Assembly: GCA_037576195.1 (NCBI GenBank)
Contig: CM075102.1
Span: 40,544,745-40,608,744 of the forward strand
Source of the DNA: Phytoseiulus persimilis
Taxonomy: Eukaryota; Arthropoda; Arachnida; Mesostigmata; Phytoseiidae
Length of the DNA: 64,000 bases
Direction: 5' to 3'
Made by a program: the position numbers and the translations under genes. Positions 60,886-64,000 of the stretch are shown here, piece after piece. Each line of letters starts with the position of its first letter. The stretch's first letter is position 1. The notes under the pieces are model-generated. The model was not told where the DNA came from, searched no databases, and saw only the letters and a list, made by a program, of their open reading frames with translations.

Positions 60886-61104
60886 TGGTCTTGAGGGTGA
60901 CCGAGGGCGGAAAACTGAATGAGGGTGATTTCTGGTGAAAATCAATAATCGTCAGATCGACCCTCCAGCTCAATACGCGGATGATTCGCCCATTTCTGAG
61001 TAATGTTCATCCGAGGAGCTACCTTCAATTCCGCCTCTATGAAGAGGTACGCGAGGAAACGCGAGGGAAAGCGAAGAGAACGATATGAGCCAACTGGTAG
61101 GCCC

Positions 61105-61470
61105 TTGAAACGAGGATGAATGCGATCGATTGCTATTTTTCGAGGAAATGAAATAACTTCGATCGGTCCTCCGGCGAATGACTGGCTTCCTTTCGCGCGT
61201 CCAACGCGGCCTCCACCAGTACGACCGGATGCATGTTGACGTTTTCACGATGACATCTGGGGAGACCTCGAAGAAAACAATTGGTCTTTTCTGGAACCAT
61301 TTGACCGCGATTTCCATCATATCCATTCGAGATTGAAATGACCGCCCCGATACGCTCCATTGATTCATACATGATTTTCGAGAATATTATGAGAAAGTTA
61401 TGCCCAAAACAAGATCGGGTTTGGAACATCCCGACAAAGAAAAGCCACCTTGTATATCGCTCTCCCGGAC
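61105..61470 (-). repeat. Inverted duplication, right arm
   Basis: It is the reverse-oriented partner of the left arm, across a spacer of about 220 bp. On the minus strand this arm keeps an open frame with ALDARKEASHSPEDRSKLFH; the left arm's equivalent is interrupted. The source may be an unknown gene or mobile sequence. No terminal repeats or target duplications could be placed. Confidence 0.8.
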
Positions 61471-61572
61471 GCCCGTGGAACTGCTGGTCTGTTGAGCGGA
61501 ACACCCCAATTTTTCAATATTTCACGGGCTCCTCAGGGGGCTCGCTAATTCCGCTTTCAGTGAATGCTCTGC

Positions 61573-62010
61573 TCACGTGAAGTACCTTAGGTCACCCAGC
61601 ATTGATCCCCCCATTTTCGTGGGCGCTATAGGAACGTGTCTTATGAAATATTCTCGAACGTCGTCCGCGTGTACCAATGGAACGTTGGAGAAGAAGGCAA
61701 GGAAATGCGGTGCGTCGGGGCCGAGAGCAGGACCCGGTTTTCCCGCCGTAGCATTCAAGCTGACCGTCGTCGTCCTTTCAGGTTTTCCGGTCTGCAGGCG
61801 CACCCTGAAGAGGACGCCACCTCTGGGAACATAGGGTTCTCCTCCCGGCGAAAGGACAGTCAAACGTCGGAGAGGGACGCTTTTCGAAGGTTCTTTGGAG
61901 ACCGAGGAAACCGTGGTTGGGGTTGGAGGTTGGGAGCCGGAGACTGCAGCATCAATTCGATGGACGGAGGATATATTGATATCCGAATATCCATTTCGTT
62001 TGATTCGCAT
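61573..62010 (-). CDS. Hypothetical open frame ending at a splice donor
   Basis: It has 145 codons on the minus strand, with KPGPALGP near the middle and a good donor, TTCAC|GTGAGC, near its end. The plus strand is also open for 192 codons through the same DNA, so coding status is doubtful. I considered mitochondrial ribosomal protein L11 from the PGPALG motif, but the following residues do not fit. Confidence 0.2.
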   Translation of the reverse strand: MRIKRNGYSDINISSVHRIDAAVSGSQPPTPTTVSSVSKEPSKSVPLRRLTVLSPGGEPYVPRGGVLFRVRLQTGKPERTTTVSLNATAGKPGPALGPDAPHFLAFFSNVPLVHADDVREYFIRHVPIAPTKMGGSMLGDLRYFT

Positions 62011-62396
62011 TCCGGTGCCGTCTCGCTGGCAACTAACTCACCCAGTTCCTCGAACGAAACGTGTGAGCCGGAGGCTCACACTCGAATCAACTTGTTAAGC
62101 GATGAGCTTTCGAGCCTGGAAGATCCTGACTCGATGTTTTCGGAACGACGGAGTGGGTACGGAGGAGCTGTCTCCGTTCAAGAACACGGGGAACGCAGGA
62201 GAGCCCAAAAATGAGGGCCCTCGCCCTCGGACGTCAGTGTGACCGGAGGGTAGGCGTTTCGGATGAGCCCTCTGCTCACGTGCGTCGGCTGATTCGTATT
62301 TTTGTCCGTGTTGAGCGCTGCACCATCTCCGTTTCACTGGTTTAGCTCGTCGAAAACATCAGCTAACAGAACAAAGGATTCTTGGGAGTCGGCAGC

Positions 62397-62903
62397 ATGG
62401 TCCGCAAGTATACACGGAAAACGTCCCGCGGAGATTACAGCACCGAACAGGTTGAGGCTGCCGTTAAAGCAGTCCTCGGAGGCCTCAAACTGACAGAGGC
62501 GTCGAAACGCTTCTCCATCAACAAAATGACCCTGAACCGCTATGTGAAGAAGCTGCTCAAAGATGTCCAAGGTGTTCAGGAAGCATCCAGCTCTGGGAAA
62601 GTTATCCGGATCAGGAACAAAGCTGTTGTGATCGGCTACACCAAAACGAAACGCTTGTTCTCCACGGAAGAAGAGTCTCTGCTTGTTGATAAACTCAAAC
62701 GGGTGAGCGATCGAGCAACATCGGATATGGTCCGACGGGAGGCGTACCGGCTCGCTGTGAAACTAGAGAAGGATGTCCCGAAGACGTGGACAAAAACTCA
62801 GATGGCATCGTACGATTGGTTGACCAGCTTTCTGGCTCGTCGGAAGGATATTACGGTTACGTACAAGAGAAATCGTGAACAACACAAACTCCTAGCTCAT
62901 TGA
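62397..62903 (+). CDS. pogo/Tigger-like DNA-binding protein (psq + CENP-B HTH), no transposase core
   Basis: This is a 168-residue intronless frame. Residues about 1-55, starting MVRKYTRKTSRGDYSTEQVE, form a psq-type helix-turn-helix of the kind at the start of pogo/Tigger transposases (SKRFSINKMTLNRYVKK is the recognition helix region). Residues about 85-155 fit the CENP-B-type second helix-turn-helix (FSTEEESLLVDKLKRVSD ... WLTSFLARRKDI). The protein stops before any DDE catalytic domain, which in full elements adds about 300 residues. The ATG at 62397 is the first in frame. A poly(A) signal lies 58 bases after the stop. It may be a truncated transposon gene or one taken over by the host. 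No terminal inverted repeats are seen around it. Confidence 0.8.
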   Translation: MVRKYTRKTSRGDYSTEQVEAAVKAVLGGLKLTEASKRFSINKMTLNRYVKKLLKDVQGVQEASSSGKVIRIRNKAVVIGYTKTKRLFSTEEESLLVDKLKRVSDRATSDMVRREAYRLAVKLEKDVPKTWTKTQMASYDWLTSFLARRKDITVTYKRNREQHKLLAH

Positions 62904-62960
62904 ACTCCACAGAGATTGACTACATGAACGGAATAACTCATCTGAACAGAGTTCTGTGAT

Positions 62961-62966
62961 AATAAA
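62961..62966 (+). terminator. Poly(A) signal AATAAA
   Basis: It is a canonical hexamer 58 bases after the stop of the psq/CENP-B-type gene. Confidence 0.6.
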
Positions 62967-64000
62967 ATGTTCTTCGGAGCTCTTTACAGTCAAAGCTTTG
63001 TTTGCATCCACTCAGAGTCTTGCTCGCGGCTTAGGGGAAGAGCCGACACCCTGCCAAAAGTAGGCTTGAAACTCCTTGACCTTCAGTCTTCCCGTGTCGT
63101 GTGCCCGTTCGTAAGCGACATCCTCTCATCGGCACTGACAAGCCTAAAAATGTCGCTCCAGAGGTGTAAATCAACGATGTCGGAGATTTCGGTCGCTTGA
63201 GCTCAGGCTTAACTCATCCACTTAATGCACGTGATATGAATATGATATATATGAATGTGAGAAAAACGCGCTCAGAAGTATACATGATCCAGCATCGGGG
63301 CCTGGTTTAGGACGCTCGCACGCGGCGAATCGTTTCCTTGAGTCAGGAAGCATAGCAAATCGATTGCAGATCTAGTTTGAGCTGCGTTCGTGGATTCGAC
63401 CCGCGTCCAAAGGCAACCGCGGAACCGAGCCCAGGAGGTCGAATGCATCGCAGGAGTTCATGAATATGGAGACGGTTGAGGTTGAGTGGACAGTCTGAAC
63501 GGAAATGACGTCGCTCTCGGAGGAATTCGAAACTCGTAGAGCCGATTACCGCGAAATGAAAATTTCTCCTGGATCAAATCATCCAGTTCAGGGGACTGAC
63601 ATTCGGCCCGAGGAATATGGAGCCGAGCTACGATTGGACCAAAAACCGATAATCGCAGAAAGGAACATGTTTGCAGACGATTCGCGAAGCGACATTTCGT
63701 ATTTCGGGTCCTCGATTCGGATCTGAAAGGCGAGACGAGCTAGAAACGGCGGATATCGGCGACGCATCAGAACCCTTGAGACCAGCTTCCAGAACAATCA
63801 AGAGAGGATCCGGGATCCTGTGTGCCTGAGGCTCATTCTGCATCGTTGGGATTTTCTCAAAGCGTTCATGAAGGATCTGCGTAGTCATCTGCGATTTTCC
63901 CCTCTTCATTCCCGTCATCCAGGTGTTTTCTGGGAGCCTCTTCCGTTGGCGATGCGCTTATCCCGTATCGTCAGTTTCATCTGGTGAGAGCCGGGGCGTT
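62967..64000. other. Right end of window, no gene recognised
   Basis: A plus-strand frame at 63505-63726 (ATG to TGA, 73 residues, with DQKPIIAERNMFADDSRSDI) looks mildly protein-like, and a minus-strand frame overlaps it. Neither shows a known motif, so I leave both unassigned. Confidence 0.3.

Noticed and set aside
61573-62010. Mitochondrial ribosomal protein L11 suggested by PGPALGP
   Set aside because: The motif alone matches; residues after it do not follow the L11 pattern, and the opposite strand is equally open.
1-64000. CRISPR arrays, rRNA, bacterial operons, retrovirus-like elements
   Set aside because: No regular direct-repeat/spacer pattern, no rRNA signature, no ribosome-binding-site-linked gene strings, and no reverse transcriptase, integrase or LTR pair was recognised.

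Overview
This is eukaryotic nuclear DNA with spliced genes and about 50% G+C. Both large genes are animal genes, and protein resemblance places them in an arthropod. Moderate GC, compact introns (down to about 45 bp) and low repeat content would suit a mesostigmatan mite such as Metaseiulus/Galendromus. That assignment is an inference, not something the sequence proves.

Layout. (1) Plus strand, about 1063 to 8.9 kb: a multi-exon gene of the kyphoscoliosis peptidase (KY)/hillarin family. It has a transglutaminase-like core whose Cys-His-Asp triad is intact. (2) 9.0-19.0 kb: mostly non-coding. It holds a complete 837-bp non-autonomous DNA transposon with terminal inverted repeats, 4+4 subterminal repeats and a perfect 8-bp target duplication. 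It also holds a hAT-like terminus relic, a tRNA-like sequence and trinucleotide-rich DNA. (3) Minus strand, 56,671 down to 19,014: the arthropod Rac guanine-nucleotide exchange factor still life (sif, TIAM family), reconstructed from 21 well-supported exons plus one candidate exon. The order is acylation-type N terminus, WH1-like, Ser/Gln-rich, PH, coiled linker, Ras-binding, PDZ, DH and PH domains, then a polyQ-bearing tail. All splice phases agree and the predicted length is about 1,975 residues. Its large introns (25.6-32.4, 33.3-44.5 and 48.2-53.2 kb) contain several open stretches with start codons or good donors that may be alternative exons. (4) 57-64 kb: intergenic DNA with a long TG-rich tract, an imperfect inverted duplication at about 60.56-61.47 kb, and an intronless 168-residue gene. 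That gene carries only the psq/CENP-B-type DNA-binding part of a pogo/Tigger-like transposase and is followed by a poly(A) signal.

The two large genes probably serve unrelated jobs: KY/hillarin in the cytoskeleton and muscle attachment, sif in Rac-driven actin remodelling and synapse growth. No bacterial, CRISPR or rRNA features are present. The least expected features are the intact small transposon, the inverted duplication and the DNA-binding-only pogo-type gene. Exon limits come from splice-site consensus, phase and remembered family resemblance; no alignment was run.
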